Made by a program: the position numbers and the translations under genes. From the NCBI GenBank assembly GCA_030549775.1, contig CM060177.1, positions 47,952,244-48,016,243 on the forward strand: a DNA stretch of 64,000 bases, written 5' to 3'. The DNA is from Tamarix chinensis. Its lineage: Eukaryota > Streptophyta > Magnoliopsida > Caryophyllales > Tamaricaceae. A model generated the notes under the pieces. It had not been told where the DNA came from. It did not search any database and saw only the letters and a program-made list of their open reading frames with translations. This document shows positions 24,118 to 42,068 of the stretch, piece by piece (positions within the stretch are counted from its first letter, which is position 1; each line of letters starts with the position of its first letter).

Positions 24118-26457
24118 ATTATTTTCCTCCTTTTATGGCCATAATTATTATTTTTTTTATTATTATTAAAAATTGTATATTTAATTAAACTTTACCCAAT
24201 AATTTTTTATTTTATTTTCAATTTCTAACATAGAATTTTGGAGTATTAAAATAGTATTATCCAACTTTTTAATCATAATAAACTTTGGAAAAGCTCTATA
24301 TATAAACATTAGCTTCAACTAAAATGGAAAAAAGAGATGAGATGCTAATTAGTGATAACATTATCAATCTTTATAGGTCTCCTTATATAACCAATAATGC
24401 AACCAAGAGAATGTAAGAATCATAAAAATGACTAAAGACAATTTACAAAGCTTGACCCAAAAGTGCATATATTAAAATTTTCTTTCTTTAAAATAAAATA
24501 CAGATTCCATATCTTTAATAATGTGAGTCGATTCATGACATCAAATTAGTGGTAGATAGTATCATCTAGCAATCAATTCAGGCTTGTATTAAAATAAGAA
24601 ATAATAGTCCTTATGGATTTTTATTTTTATTTTTTTGTTGCGACACATGGATCAAATTATACGCCTTATTGTATGAAGGATGGGACTTAAACACGAAGCT
24701 AATAATGGAATTCGTCCACTCTTACAACTTTCCCTAAGTTTGATTGTTAAATCTCCACCATGACACGTATGTCCTCTAAGGAGAATAGGAGGAGAATAGT
24801 GAAATTTTACTAGATGGCAAGATTTTCGATTTAAGATGACCTTATACATCGAAGAAATTCAAGTATCAATCATCTATCTATGTGCACTATTTTAGTTTTT
24901 TGTAATCCTTCAATATTTGCATTCTTCTTTTCACCCACAAGTGCAACCAAGATTCCCTCCATGTTGATCATAGCAATATCGACTACAATTGAGTGGGTAA
25001 AAAAAAAACACATTTCTCTTCCAGCAATCTATTTAGACTAAATATGGGAAAACCCATTGATTGGTACGAGACGTGAATAGTCCTCCTCCTAGAGCAACCA
25101 CTTATTGTTTTCTCTATATTCATAGTTCACCCCGAAAGGCATATAAGGTTGGGTAGGATGATAAATAGTGAAGTCGTCTTATTTATTCTGGCTTGCGTTG
25201 ATTTTTACTATATAAAAGTTGAGTTAAATACAACCGAAGGAATGAACAATTTTTACATTTCATAAAATATAAAATGTTTTTTACTTTTAAAAATTAAAGA
25301 GTCCAATAAAATCATTGTGAAATTTCTCCCATAAGTTTTTTTTTTCAAAGAGAATTTTATATAGTTACAAGGTATTAAAAACTATACACATCAATTACCA
25401 TAAATATACTACATTTTACTATATAATTACATTATAACTATATATTTTTACCTGCCAATAACTTTTAACTATTATTTATAGAATGTTTATCTTATATAAT
25501 AATTTATTGTTTGGTGTGTTTCCTAAAAAATACTCTTGTTAATATCTGTTAGCTAAACTATCAAAAATACACATTGAGAAATATCCAAAAAAAAATTAAA
25601 ATAGAAAAATCTCCAACTATAATATAAGAAAATTATAAAACTTTCAAGAAATCCAAAATTAATAAAAAAAAGTATACAAAAAGTCTAATAAAAATTAAAT
25701 TTTATTTTATAAACTCCAAAACTTATGAAAAATCCAAAAAAAAATAATAATAACTAAAAAAATGATGGTGAATATTGAAACTTTATGGAATTCAAAAAGG
25801 ATCATCGGAAATTCTCAAATTTTCTTGAATATTAGGAAAAATATGTGTTTCCAAAATAAATAAATAAAATTACATTCTTGTGCATAAATCTTGTAAGATA
25901 TTCTAAACACACGCGCGCGCGTAATTGATGAAGCACAATATATCTACAGTTATGAAAAAGATCAAATTTCTATGAAAGAAAAAAAAGGAAAAATACTAAA
26001 ATAATTATATTTCAATAAACGTAAACTATTAAAAAATCTAAAAAGATACAATTTTTAAATTTTTGATTTAGTTTTTTAGTTTTAGGAATTTTCTATAAAT
26101 GTTTGATATTTTCTCAAAAAAAAAATTGGAATTTTAATAACAAGTGTGTTATTACTATTTAGATTTTTTATTTTTTTAATATTACTATGTTTTAATAAAT
26201 ATTACATATTTTAGAGATTTTTATTTGTTATATTTTTTTTCTTTTACATTTTCTTGGAATATAACGGTTACAATATTGGTATATTGATAATCTAGATAAG
26301 TTTCAACAATATTTTAATTTATTGAATATCTTATGGATTTGATGAATTTTTTAAAAAAAAATAGCTTTTATGAACATATATAATTGTTTTGAATTTCCTA
26401 GAATTTTTTAATATGTATGAGTATTATTCTAAATTAAAAAAATCAGTTTGTCTAAAT

Positions 26458-26506
<49 letters not shown>

Positions 26507-27755
26507 TTTATCAATTTTTCAAAATTAGAAAAGGGAAATTAGGTTGTATGTTTTGGTTTTTTATTTTTATCTTGGTTTTTTTGTAAAATATAAAAAAAAA
26601 ATATAATTTTTAAAGGATTTTTTTTTACAATTTTGAGGGGGCTTTTTTAAAATATATATTTTTATGATTTAACTTTTTATATTGTATTTTCAATGTTTGG
26701 AACATTTTTTTCATTTTTTTTATAAGTTAATTAAGATATAATAATAATAACAATAATAATAATAATAATATAAGTGATTTTTGATAATATCAACTGTTAT
26801 ATAATATTTGCCAAAATGCTACAAAAACCAAAAGATTCATCGAAAAGAAAAATCAGTTATTAGATAAATATGCATAGTTACCAAATGATTTTGTAGGAAG
26901 GACGAAAAACCTCAAAATGTGTTTGATGTAGATAGTATCTTGTATAACGTAAATGCGTACAATGTATATTTACTAAAAATATTTTGTCGAAAATGTCATG
27001 CCAAAATCCGACAGTTTTTGAATATCTATCAAAGCATATGTTCATTTCTTTATAATAAAAAAATTGGAAATCATTTATTTATTTATTATTTAAAGTTAAC
27101 AAACTCTAAACCTTCATTCATTGGACAGTTGACACTATAAAAGCTCCGAACATGGTCGCAGAAATGCAAAACTACCTTAAATGCCAAGTTGTAAAAGCTC
27201 ACGAAAAAGGGATTTGGGATACCGTCACTAATCTGAATAATGGAGTACTTTTTCTTTTTTCGATACGAATGCAGATACATCAGCCACTAACAAATCCTCT
27301 TTCCCCTCACTTAACAAGAGCAAGATGCCACCCGCATAGATTGCGAATAAAATCTATCAATCAAAGCTCAACTGCTTCACTGTGACCAACCCTAAAAGTC
27401 AACGACACAACCACCCCCACCCCCAAAATGAAAAGCATACTATATACAAATTACAACTGCATGGCAGTGACCCACACGAAATAATGACTCTAAAACAACA
27501 CTAACACTCCTCTACCACTACAAACCAACCAACCAACCTACAAAGGAAGGAGGTATTGAACTTGGACTAATGAGCGTTGAGATTGACAACACTTTGACAC
27601 CTAAGTCTCTCGCATTGATAGAAAGTAGTTGCATGAAGGGGATAAAAAAATTAACAGGTAAGTCACGAGAGAAGACATAAATTAGATGGAATGTTGCTCT
27701 TCTCGTTACTGGAACATCTGTTTGGGGAGGGGGAAATGCTGCCAGCCTTTCATGA
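24118..27755. other. AT-rich spacer 3' of the CDPK gene, including its 3' UTR
   Basis: No convincing gene. The minus ORF at 24652-24849 has ordinary-looking residues but no recognised relatives. 25250-26880 is very AT-rich with A and T runs. A CGCGCGCG string lies at about 25913. The part from about 27400 to 27755 should hold the 3' UTR of the kinase; I saw no clear poly-A signal that fixes its end. Confidence 0.5.
26459..26504 (+). repeat. (AAT)n microsatellite
   Basis: About 15 perfect AAT units in the spacer; a shorter interrupted AAT tract follows at about 26741-26770. Confidence 0.95.
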
Positions 27756-33135
<5,380 letters not shown>

Positions 33136-33600
33136 GAATCACTATACTTGGCGGATTTTGTTCTCAGATTCTAGGAAGACCCTTATAGATTGGAGGACGG
33201 GTGCGTTGAGATTCAGATTTCTGAGTTTTCCCCCCTCCTTGCGTGAGATCTCCGGCAAATTGGGAGATCCAGACGAAATGGAGAATGTTAAACCAAAATG
33301 AAGAAGGGTCTTTACTTTTAAAAGTTTTGGTTGTGATTTTAAGAATTTTTCTGGAGTAACGGAAGATGGAAAACGAGAAATCCCAGATGGGGCTCTGGAA
33401 ATAGATCTCGCCGTGCCTTGATTGAATGAAGTAAATGCTATGCGAAGAAAAGAAAATTAATAAATGGGCTTAATAAAGAAAGCTGAATAAGGTGTGAACC
33501 CGCCATGAATGAGAGTCAAAGCAACTCTTTTTGCAGATGAGAACTTCTCATTTTCTCTCTCCCAAATTTCACGGTGTTTGCGGTGTTTAGATCCAACAAA
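33136..33600 (-). promoter_or_regulatory. 5' UTR and promoter-proximal flank of the CDPK gene
   Basis: Read on the minus strand, the 200 bp before the ATG are CT-rich and GC-richer than the surroundings, as expected for a plant leader. CTATAAGG (plus 33183-33190 reversed) is TATA-like but so near the ATG that its role is doubtful. No transcription start can be fixed from sequence. Confidence 0.4.
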
Positions 33601-35063
33601 TGGAAGTTGATGACAACAAACAGCGACCCCCTTTGTTTGATTCTTGTTTTCTTCTCCCGAAACAAATTTAGCCCAAACACCAACTCATGCTTTGTTTGTC
33701 GCATTTTAGTTTTCTTTTCTACTTTCAAAAAGCATGAAAAAAAAAAGCATGAAAAGAATTGCTCAAAAAAATCAAAACAATGAAATTCAAAATGGACTTT
33801 GGTATAAATTTTTTTATTTTTCTATATTTTGTTTTTATAAAATTAAACTTAGTTTTGAGTTCTTCTTCCCCATATCAGAAGATATCACTAGGTTTGACTT
33901 ATGATTATTCTTTAAATATAAATTTAAAATTTTATAACATGTTTTTATTCAAACCATTGGTTCGTCGTAAATTATTAGATTGCATATACCTTGTTATGTC
34001 GGATTTTCTTTCTTTTGTTGAATTTTTTAAAACAAATTTATATTTATTTTAGATTATTAAATAAATAAATAATTATATTATAATAATTGTGATATTTTTT
34101 TCATAATGAACATCCATATTAATATACTTTCAAATTTTAAAAAATTACCATTTCTATGCTAACATTTTATATTTTTATTGTAATTATGCCAACTTATATA
34201 TTGATTATGTATATCTAAATGGTGATTATTTATGCCATTATATGACATTTATTTTTATAGAAATTATCTGTGATAATAAAAAAATATTATAATGATTGTA
34301 ATTTCTTTTCTATAAATAAAGAATCATATTTATATACTTTGAACATAAAAAAAATATTTTTTTTATTTCTGTACTAAAATTCTACCATTTTTTAATGTGA
34401 TTATATCGATTTATATGGTGATTATGTATATTTATGTGGTGATTGTTTCTATCATTATATAACATCCAAATCTATGAGGATTATGTATTTTAATGTGGTT
34501 CTTATGTGTTTTTTTTTTAATTTCAATTATCTCTGTTACTCTATTTATTATGTATATCTATGGTGATTGTGTCTGCTATAATGGTGAATTTTCAGGGTGG
34601 TTAAGTGATCTACTGTGGCAATTATATCAACATATGGTGACTATTTTTACTGCTACATGATGTTATTTTCTATATGGATTGTGTGTGGTATTATGATTCT
34701 TATATATTGTTTCATATTGATTATGTAAACTACAATGCTTATTATGTACATTTTCTATGATCATTGTGTCTACTACAATAGTATTATGGATATCTATATG
34801 GGGATTGAGTATAGTGATTATAAGCATTATTTTTAAGACTTTAAGTAAATATTATTCACATACTAAAAGTAGCGTCACTTTTTTTAATGACATGGAAGTA
34901 AGATATAGGCACTTGTGTACACCCAAGTGTATCCAACAAGTAGTGCAAGTGCATCGTTGCTACCACCCGAACCATAACAAGTTAAAAGAAAGTTACATTA
35001 AATTTTATTAACCCAAAATTTAATTGCTACATATTATTAATGATCAACGATAAAGCAAAGTTG
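33601..35063. other. AT-rich flank with degenerate TGGTGATTATGTAT repeats
   Basis: From about 34180 to 34850 the plus strand repeats a loose phrase of 35-50 bp around TATGGTGATTATGTATATCTA, with much divergence. No gene. The right end (TGTTG at 35064-35068) is the target site of G1; the flank resumes at 50784. Confidence 0.55.
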
Positions 35064-35068
35064 TGTTG

Positions 35069-36147
35069 TGATGCAACTGCATCCCCCACAAATGATGTGA
35101 ATGTGCTCGTTAATTTCTCTAATTTAGAAAGTATCAAAATACTTCTAACTTAGACAAAAAGTTATTAGCTAGGGCTACAAGCCATGCAACCATTTATGAT
35201 CCAACCAAGACACCATCCTTTTCATGGCTTAAGTCGGCCCAACATGGCTCACATCCAACCTAACAAAAACAAAATCAAACCTACATGAATCAACCACCAT
35301 GGTCTATTTTTTCAGCCATATAACCATCTAAAAATTCATTAAAACCAAGCGATGCACAGTCACCCTTTGTAGCAACAATGCAATAGACATCTGCACCCTT
35401 GGGCACAAAATAGAGGAGAACAATCAACACATTTTATAAACTTGTTTGATTGACATGATTAAGGGACATTGGCAACACCTACTTTATTATTTTTTAGGTA
35501 ATCAAAGGGCTTGATGTACTGGTTGGGTAGTGGGTGTTTCTATCCATGTTTAGTTTATTTCCTTTTCCTAGTTTTAGTAAGTTGTCATCTAAAGTTGATT
35601 AAGTATATAATCTACCATGTAAGTCCCTCATCGCTGGCTACATCAGGGGCATGGTGTGTGGTTTATTTTTATTGTCCTAATTTTCAAAATCATCTAAGCA
35701 TGTATAAGATAATTTTATTTTGTTAACTAGATATTAGATTACAATGTAACTAAGTAGTGAAAAGTATAACATAGTCAGCCATAGAGGGTATGATGGTCAT
35801 TTTGTAGCTTAAGGAGACTAACACACCCCCATATATGTGTTGGCTTCCCATAGAATAAGATCATATGCTACCTTGCTCAAAAGTTAAAGAGGTTTATGCT
35901 CATTTATACATTCAAAACTCAAGCGAAGGATTGTGTCTTATACTTATAAAAATCACACACTCTGTATCCTTAGTGTTGCTATCTAAGGTGGTGAATGTGA
36001 GTATTCGATCTCAAAGGTTAATTGTAGATCAAATATCTCCTTAGCTCTTCTTCATTCTCCTTTTCTATTTTCAATTTAGGTGTGATCGATCCCCTCTCCA
36101 CCTTTCTTCCTTGCTAGTTTGAACCATTTTATTTAGCTTATGCATCA
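35069..36147 (+). repeat. 5' LTR of G1
   Basis: Starts TGATGCAACTGCATCCCCC, ends GCTTATGCATCA; 1079 bp. It aligns with the 3' LTR at 49839-50778 and the LTR of G2 at 54641-55680 with many differences, so the insertion is old. The phrase CCCCATATATGTGTTGGCT near 35827 may hold the TATA box; the same place in the 3' LTR reads TATATATG. Confidence 0.9.
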
Positions 36148-36149
36148 AA

Positions 36150-36168
36150 TTGATATCAAAGATCAAGG
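36150..36168 (+). other. Primer binding site of G1
   Basis: TTGATATCAAAGATCAAGG directly after the LTR is a decayed form of TGGTATCAGAGCC, the usual site complementary to the 3' end of initiator tRNA-Met. G2 has a similar TTGTATCAAAG at the same place. Confidence 0.7.
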
Positions 36169-36349
36169 TTGAAACTTTAGGATTCTTTTTTTTTTTCACC
36201 TCCACATTCAAGACTAGTGCTTTTAAAATTTCATATATCACTCACCCTCACCCTTGTTTAAACCCAAACACACAAAATCAGAATATATTCTAGCCTATCA
36301 AACACCTCTTGGTCATAGCTATATTTGAACCTCCTACCCTTATTTTTCA

Positions 36350-37217
36350 TTAATGTCAAGTACCACGGAGAGCAACCACCTAGGGGATTGACCATTGATG
36401 AAGCACATAACCTAAGGAGGGACTAAGCCATTGACTCACTTCAAAACATCATGAGGTATGTGCTTAGTATTTTGGAGACTCTATCCCCAAATGTCAACCC
36501 ATTATACCCTCAAAGAACCCCACCCCCTCGAGAGTATAAAGACCAACCAAGCATGGAGGAAGAAGAGGGCTCATGTCTAGCTCGTCCTCAAATGGCTCAG
36601 CTGAGGTTCCCAGGAGTAGAAGGAACCACAAGAAGGATCAATTTTATGATATCAAGGTGGAAGTCCCCAAGTTTGATTGATCTCACAAACAAGAAGATTT
36701 TATAGAATAGGAACTAGATCATAAAGAATGTTTGAGGCCAAAGCCTTTGAAGATGAAAAAGCTTTTAAACTGGCAGTCCTCAAGTTGAAGGGTCACACTT
36801 CCTTATGGTTGTAGAATCTAACTTATTAACGAAGAAGGAAACACAAGTCTATGGTGAAGAGTTGAATCAAAATGAAGAATTTTATAAGGAAATGACTTTT
36901 GCTGCCCTCATAAGTCGAAAACATCTATAATAAGATGTATTCTCTAAGATGAGGCTCTTTAAATGTATAGGAATACATCAAAGAGTTCAAAAGATTGATG
37001 ATGAGGCTCGACCTAGAGGAACTAAAGGAAGATATCATGTCTAGGTTCATTGGAGGCCTAAGATATGATGTAGCAAGAAAGTTTGAAATGCATCTATGAT
37101 ATACTTTGAATGAGCTATTTCATCTTGCCACCAAAGTGGAGAGATGCAAGAAGGAGAATAGGCAACCATGACTTGTCCCAAAACCAAGTATGGCCACAGC
37201 TAAATAGACACCATTTT
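36350..37217 (+). pseudogene. G1 gag, N-terminal and central part
   Basis: Translated in pieces, this gives gag core phrases: AFKLAVLKLKGHTSLWL, then EYIKEFKRLMMRLDLEE, then MSRFIGGLRYDVARKFEMHL and LNELFHLATKVERCKKENRQ, matching the retrotransposon gag domain (family: SVxEYTxEFExLxxRxDL..E...RFxxGL). Stops and frameshifts are frequent. Element H interrupts it; gag resumes at 41199. Confidence 0.8.
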
Positions 37218-40200
37218 TATCACAACCCACTTCTTAAAAACCTAATTTTTATAAATATCAGGATTGATCTATGAGTTTTAACATTTAATTTTATTTGAAT
37301 TGGGCTATTTAATTTAAATCATATTTGTCATAAATGGTTTCTAAGGTTTTAATTCATTTTATGGTTTTACTGACGGTTTCAAATTTATGTTGAAATTTAT
37401 TTAATCGTTTGTCGTTGCGGACTATTCTAGGCAAACCCGTCCACAACTACAATTTTAATAAATTACCGTAATTTGATTTTCATTTAAAATTGTGTGTTTT
37501 AGTTTAATATTTTGAATTCATTTTTGAGTATATCATCATCGTGTGATTCCAACTTTATTTTAGGTTATATTTCATTAACAAAAATAAATAATTTTAATTT
37601 ATAAAGTTTATTTAAAGAGTAAAATTATTTTAATAATTTTATCCATATAAAATATTTCCATCGTTCAATCAAATTTTTTATGATGTCAATAAGATCTTTA
37701 GAAAATTTTAATTTACAAAGGTTTTCATAAATTATTTCTAAAATTAATTTTCTTTCGTTTTTTCTATTTTGGTTTATAGAGAATTGTTTTAGGAAATGTT
37801 TTAAATTAAATAAAGTCACTCACATCTTTATAAAAACATTTCTCCAATGTATTTTAAATATTATTTTGACACCTTGTTTCTATTTTTAATAAGTGTTGCA
37901 AATGATTTTAAATAAAAGCTTTTATGGGCTAAGTCTTATTTTCCTCCGAAAATATATTTATAGATTCTTTAGGTTCATTTATATTAAATTTTATCCTAAT
38001 TGAAATATCTTTCGTCTCTTATTTTTAAATATTTATTTTATCTATATTATTTTAGATAATTTAAAAAAAATGGTCAGCACCAACCCCCCACCTATTTGCT
38101 TTATCTCTTCTCTATTCCTTTCCCATTCTATTCCCCTTGGATGTCCAAAACCTAACCCTAACCTCCCCTATACCTCTTCTTTGCTCTGTTCATCACCACC
38201 ACACCAGCTTTCCACTACTCGACCACACCACACCACCGCTTCCTCATCTCTTTGTTGTCAACAGTGGCAACTATAGCAGTTAGGCTTAGCGAGCAACATA
38301 GCTACGATGCCACTGTCTGACCACTGGCGAGTGATCCTTGACCACCGATGAAGCTCTAGCACCCCTTATTCCCTCCAATTCCACAACACTTGGGTTGATA
38401 TATTTTCCTTAAATACTAACTTCTGTTTTGATTATTTTTGAATAAATTAGCTTTGATTCAGCTAAAATTGATTGTTGATTTGAGAATATATGTGTTGTAT
38501 GAATAACTTGGATGGGTTAATTGTGTGGTAGACGTTGATTTATGAAATTGGAGATTTTTTACCCGGTTATGTCCAAATTTCTTAGGTTCATCTGATTAAG
38601 CTATTTTAGATAAATTGATTATGCAATATACTTTAAAATATACTTATTTCCATATTGAATTTTTAATTTGATAAATTTGTGTGAAAGTGATCGGAATTTG
38701 ATTTTTAGGTCAAAAAATTTACAAATTTAAATTGGAATGTGTAATTGAGTTGTTTTATTAAATTGATTATACAATCTGTATTAAAATATGTTTAATTTTA
38801 TTTTTGAACAATCAATTTAAATATTTGAATAAGATTTGATCAAATTTGCATTTCGGACTAAAAATCCTAATAATGTTAAATTGGATCTTCCCTTTTTATT
38901 TTTAATCAATTGAGCAAATAACATGTTATAAAATAATTCTAAGTACATTTATGAATATTCAATTTAAATAATTTAATAAAATTTGACCGAAATTTATTTT
39001 TAGGCCTAAAACCCTAACTTTCAAATGAAATTATGGAGTTTGTCATTTGTATAGTTTTTTCTTCTGACATTAATTTTATAAAATTATTTGAAATGAACTT
39101 AATTGTATTCTAATACCTTCATTTTTAATTATTTGATTAGAATTGTCTGAATTTGTATTTTTGGCTTTTAAACCCTACTTTTTGGGAATATTTTCTAAAA
39201 TTGAGTTGTATTTGATTATTTTATTAGCTTTGATTTAAAAACCAATTAAATTGAGTTTTAATTTATGATTTGGATCAATTTTTTTTAAAGTTAATTGATT
39301 TGACGGTGGTGGTAATTGTGTAAGTGGTTTTTGATAAAAATTTACTTATTTTGTACTATTCTATATTTTGATCATTTTTTCTAATCTAGTCTTTACATTT
39401 TCTATCAACGATATAGGAAGCTTCTCTAGTGGATCCCGCAGTTGGTTAATTATCCTTCTTTCCTTTATTTCTTAGGATTGGGATAATAGGTAAACTTTCT
39501 TAAACATCTATTAGATAGAAAATTTTGTAATAGCATGACTCTTTCCTCTTTTTCAATAATAGAAGGATGCATGTTAGTTTTATAATGAAATCATAATATT
39601 TGAGCAACCATATGTATTACGTTTGAAGTGTGTTTGGTGTAGTGAGATGTACTGAGGATGATATATATAGCATTGTAATAAGTGATTGGATGGCCTTTAT
39701 GAAATGTTTAAATAGTGGTTGTTATGTATTACTAAGTGTTGATACTATAAGATAATGGAAGTGATATATATATATATTGGTAATTTACTAATAATTCAAT
39801 TATAGCACTGAGTTTGGGATTTAGGTTAAGTATCCTTAGGTTGACCTCTGAGGTACGGTTGGCAGTGGATTCACTCTCTATTTATATATGGTTGTGCTAC
39901 ATTGTTAATATGTAGTGACGCCTCTTTCTACTCTATAGGTAACCTACGGGTCCTACAAAGGGGTATCGATACTTAAGAATAGAGTGTTTCTCAGTGGTTT
40001 TTGGATGATTCATCAGTCGTTCTTTAGATTGACGTCTTAGTTGTTAGTGTTTTGACTTTAGTATTGTTCCTTCTCTGATAAAATTTGGATTATGGTGGAT
40101 TGTGTGGATTCTATCATTTATGTGTGTAGTATCACGTTCTATGCATTAGATATGATTATGAGAGATTTACAAGAATAAATATAAATATAATGCATAATTA

Positions 40201-41198
40201 TCAATTGAGTGTGTAGTTATTTTAAGTGAATTCAATGTACATTGTTTATTTTATTCAGCAACTTTAGTCATAATGGCGTGACCTTTTTAGAATGCATGTT
40301 TCCATGTTCTCTTATGGAGTTCTATGTTCTTATATCATATCATGCTATTATGTAAATCCTACTGTTATCAATGATTTTGTTAGGTATATCATACCATGAA
40401 ACTCCGTGTGAGCATGTAATGTAAAATTCAATTGTAATTCATGAATTTCATTATCTTTCTTAACATTATCTCATGATGACATATTTTTACTACAACAACA
40501 TGATCTTCGGTTAATTCATGATTAATTAAGAGTATATATTTTCTATGGATTATTTATTGATCTATGACCATGTTCTCTTATTTAGTAAGCTCTTCTATTT
40601 TCCATCATCTTATATGAGAGCATGTCATTCATGTTTATCAGTTATGTGTATGTGTGAATTTATGTGGGCATGCTATCGTTATTTTTTTAGTGTGGTTTAC
40701 TCATTACTTTATCATATTGATACTATGCTTGTTTAGATGTATATGTGTAGGAACTTTGTCTTGAATTTCGATGTGCTTTTGGCTTGTGCTGAGCATTAGA
40801 GCTACTTGGAGTTTTATCCCTCGAGGACTCTAGTAATTGTTCGTAAATGTTTTGGAAGTTAAATTGTTGTGTTGTAAATTTAATTTGGCATTATAAATTT
40901 CCATTTATATTTTGATGCTTGGTTGAGATTTTGAAAACTCATATTCATCTCATAGGTTTTCCAGTGATTAATCAATGATGATTTTATAGGATTTTTTGTT
41001 GACTTTATCAGCGATATTTTTATTTCGTTTTTATTTTATGATTTGTTAAATAGGTTTTTAACCTTGCACCTATTAGGAGATAGATAATGAACATCTATCT
41101 TATGGTAGGTGCTATAGTAACATTCCCATTTCTTGTATTCACTTTCGCATTATATCATTTTTAAATAATTTTTTAGGAGTGAAAATGGGGGTGTTACA
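37218..41198 (+). mobile_element. Non-coding LTR-like element H in G1 gag
   Basis: Comparing G1 with G2 shows 4.0 kb extra here. It begins TATCACAACCC and ends GGGGGTGTTACA, so it shares the inverted-type end sequence of the giant family. Flanks ATTTT and CTTTC are not a clean duplication. AT-rich, with no coding region; a CT-rich stretch near 38070-38400 and a GGTAACC-type region near 39830-40020 resemble the order of parts in A and C, but sequence similarity is weak. Short ORFs such as 38070-38276 and 40545-40736 are not credible. Confidence 0.65.
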
Positions 41199-41333
41199 CT
41201 TTCCTTCACAACCGCCCCTACATCTAAGACATTTGGTGTCAAAGGTAAAGGGAGACAAGAAGGAGGAAAGTTCGTTAGTGGAAAAGGCGTACATTGCTTC
41301 AAATTTCAAGGCATTGGACACTACCAAAATGAG
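41199..41333 (+). pseudogene. G1 gag C-terminus with decayed zinc knuckle
   Basis: Matches G2 56735-56880. The knuckle reads CFKFQGIGHYQNE in G1, so the second Cys of CCHC is Phe, and the TRIM insertion at 41334 removes the last Cys from reach. G1 gag would not bind RNA normally. Confidence 0.75.
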
Positions 41334-42063
41334 TGTAATACCCCAAATTGAGGAGAGTGTTATAAGGATTGATTTGGCTACTTATATCAACATGGTATAC
41401 CAACCTTTTGGTGATTCCATCCTAAGAACTCCACAGTTAAGTGTGCTGGCTGTGGAGCAATTTTAGGATGGGTGAACTTTGGGAAGTTTTGAAAATTTCT
41501 CGGAAAGTGCGTGAGTGAGGACAAAGTGCACTGAAAGGACTCGTGTTGATCTGTGGGGTCAGCCAATCAATCCGAAAGCACTTCAAGGTAGCCCCCGCGT
41601 GGTCGTATCGACTCGGGGTGTTGCAAATGGTATCAGAGCGAAACCGCGACCGTGAACTGTACTTGGATGAGCCAGTCAGTCACCTCGGGACGATTCTTGG
41701 GATGAACTGTATTGAGACAGTCATTGGTTGAGGCGCAACGAGGACGTTGCATTCTTTGAGTGGGGTTGAATGTAATACCCCAAATTGAGGAAAGTGTTAT
41801 AAGGATTGATTTGGCTACTTATATCAACATGGTATACCATCCTTTTGGTGATTCCATCCTAAGAACTCCATAGTTAAGCGTGTTGGCCATGGAGCAATTT
41901 TAGGATGGGTGATTTTCTGGGAAGTTTTGAAAATTTCTCGGAAAGTGCGTGAGTGAGGACAAAGTGCACTGAAAGGACTCGTGTTGATCTGTGGGGCCAG
42001 CCGATCAATCCGAAAGCACTTCAAGGTAGCCCCCGCGTGGTCGTATTAACTCGGGGTGTTACA
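41334..42063 (+). mobile_element. TRIM (terminal-repeat retrotransposon in miniature), complete
   Basis: Two direct LTRs (41334-41625, 292 bp; 41771-42063, 293 bp), about 95% identical by eye, both starting TGTAATACCCCAAATTGAGG. The left ends GGGGTGTTGCA, the right GGGGTGTTACA. Between them: a primer binding site TGGTATCAGAGC at 41628, about 120 bp of non-coding sequence and a short polypurine tract GAGTGGGGTTGAA before the right LTR. ATGAG flanks both sides (41329-41333, 42064-42068). At 730 bp without coding capacity it must have moved with proteins of another element. The ORF at 41543-41731 spans the LTR edge and is not a gene. Confidence 0.95.
41628..41639 (+). other. Primer binding site of the TRIM
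   Basis: TGGTATCAGAGC is an exact match to the 12 bases commonly used for initiator tRNA-Met priming, two bases after the left LTR. It is intact, unlike the PBS of G1. Confidence 0.9.
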
Positions 42064-42068
42064 ATGAG

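Noticed and set aside
24652..24849. Minus-strand ORF of 65 codons with ordinary amino-acid mix
   Set aside because: No recognised relative, no splice partners or promoter context found. Could be a relic exon, but I cannot support it.
41543..41731. 62-codon ORF spanning the TRIM LTR and interior
   Set aside because: Crosses the LTR boundary and PBS; TRIMs are non-coding.
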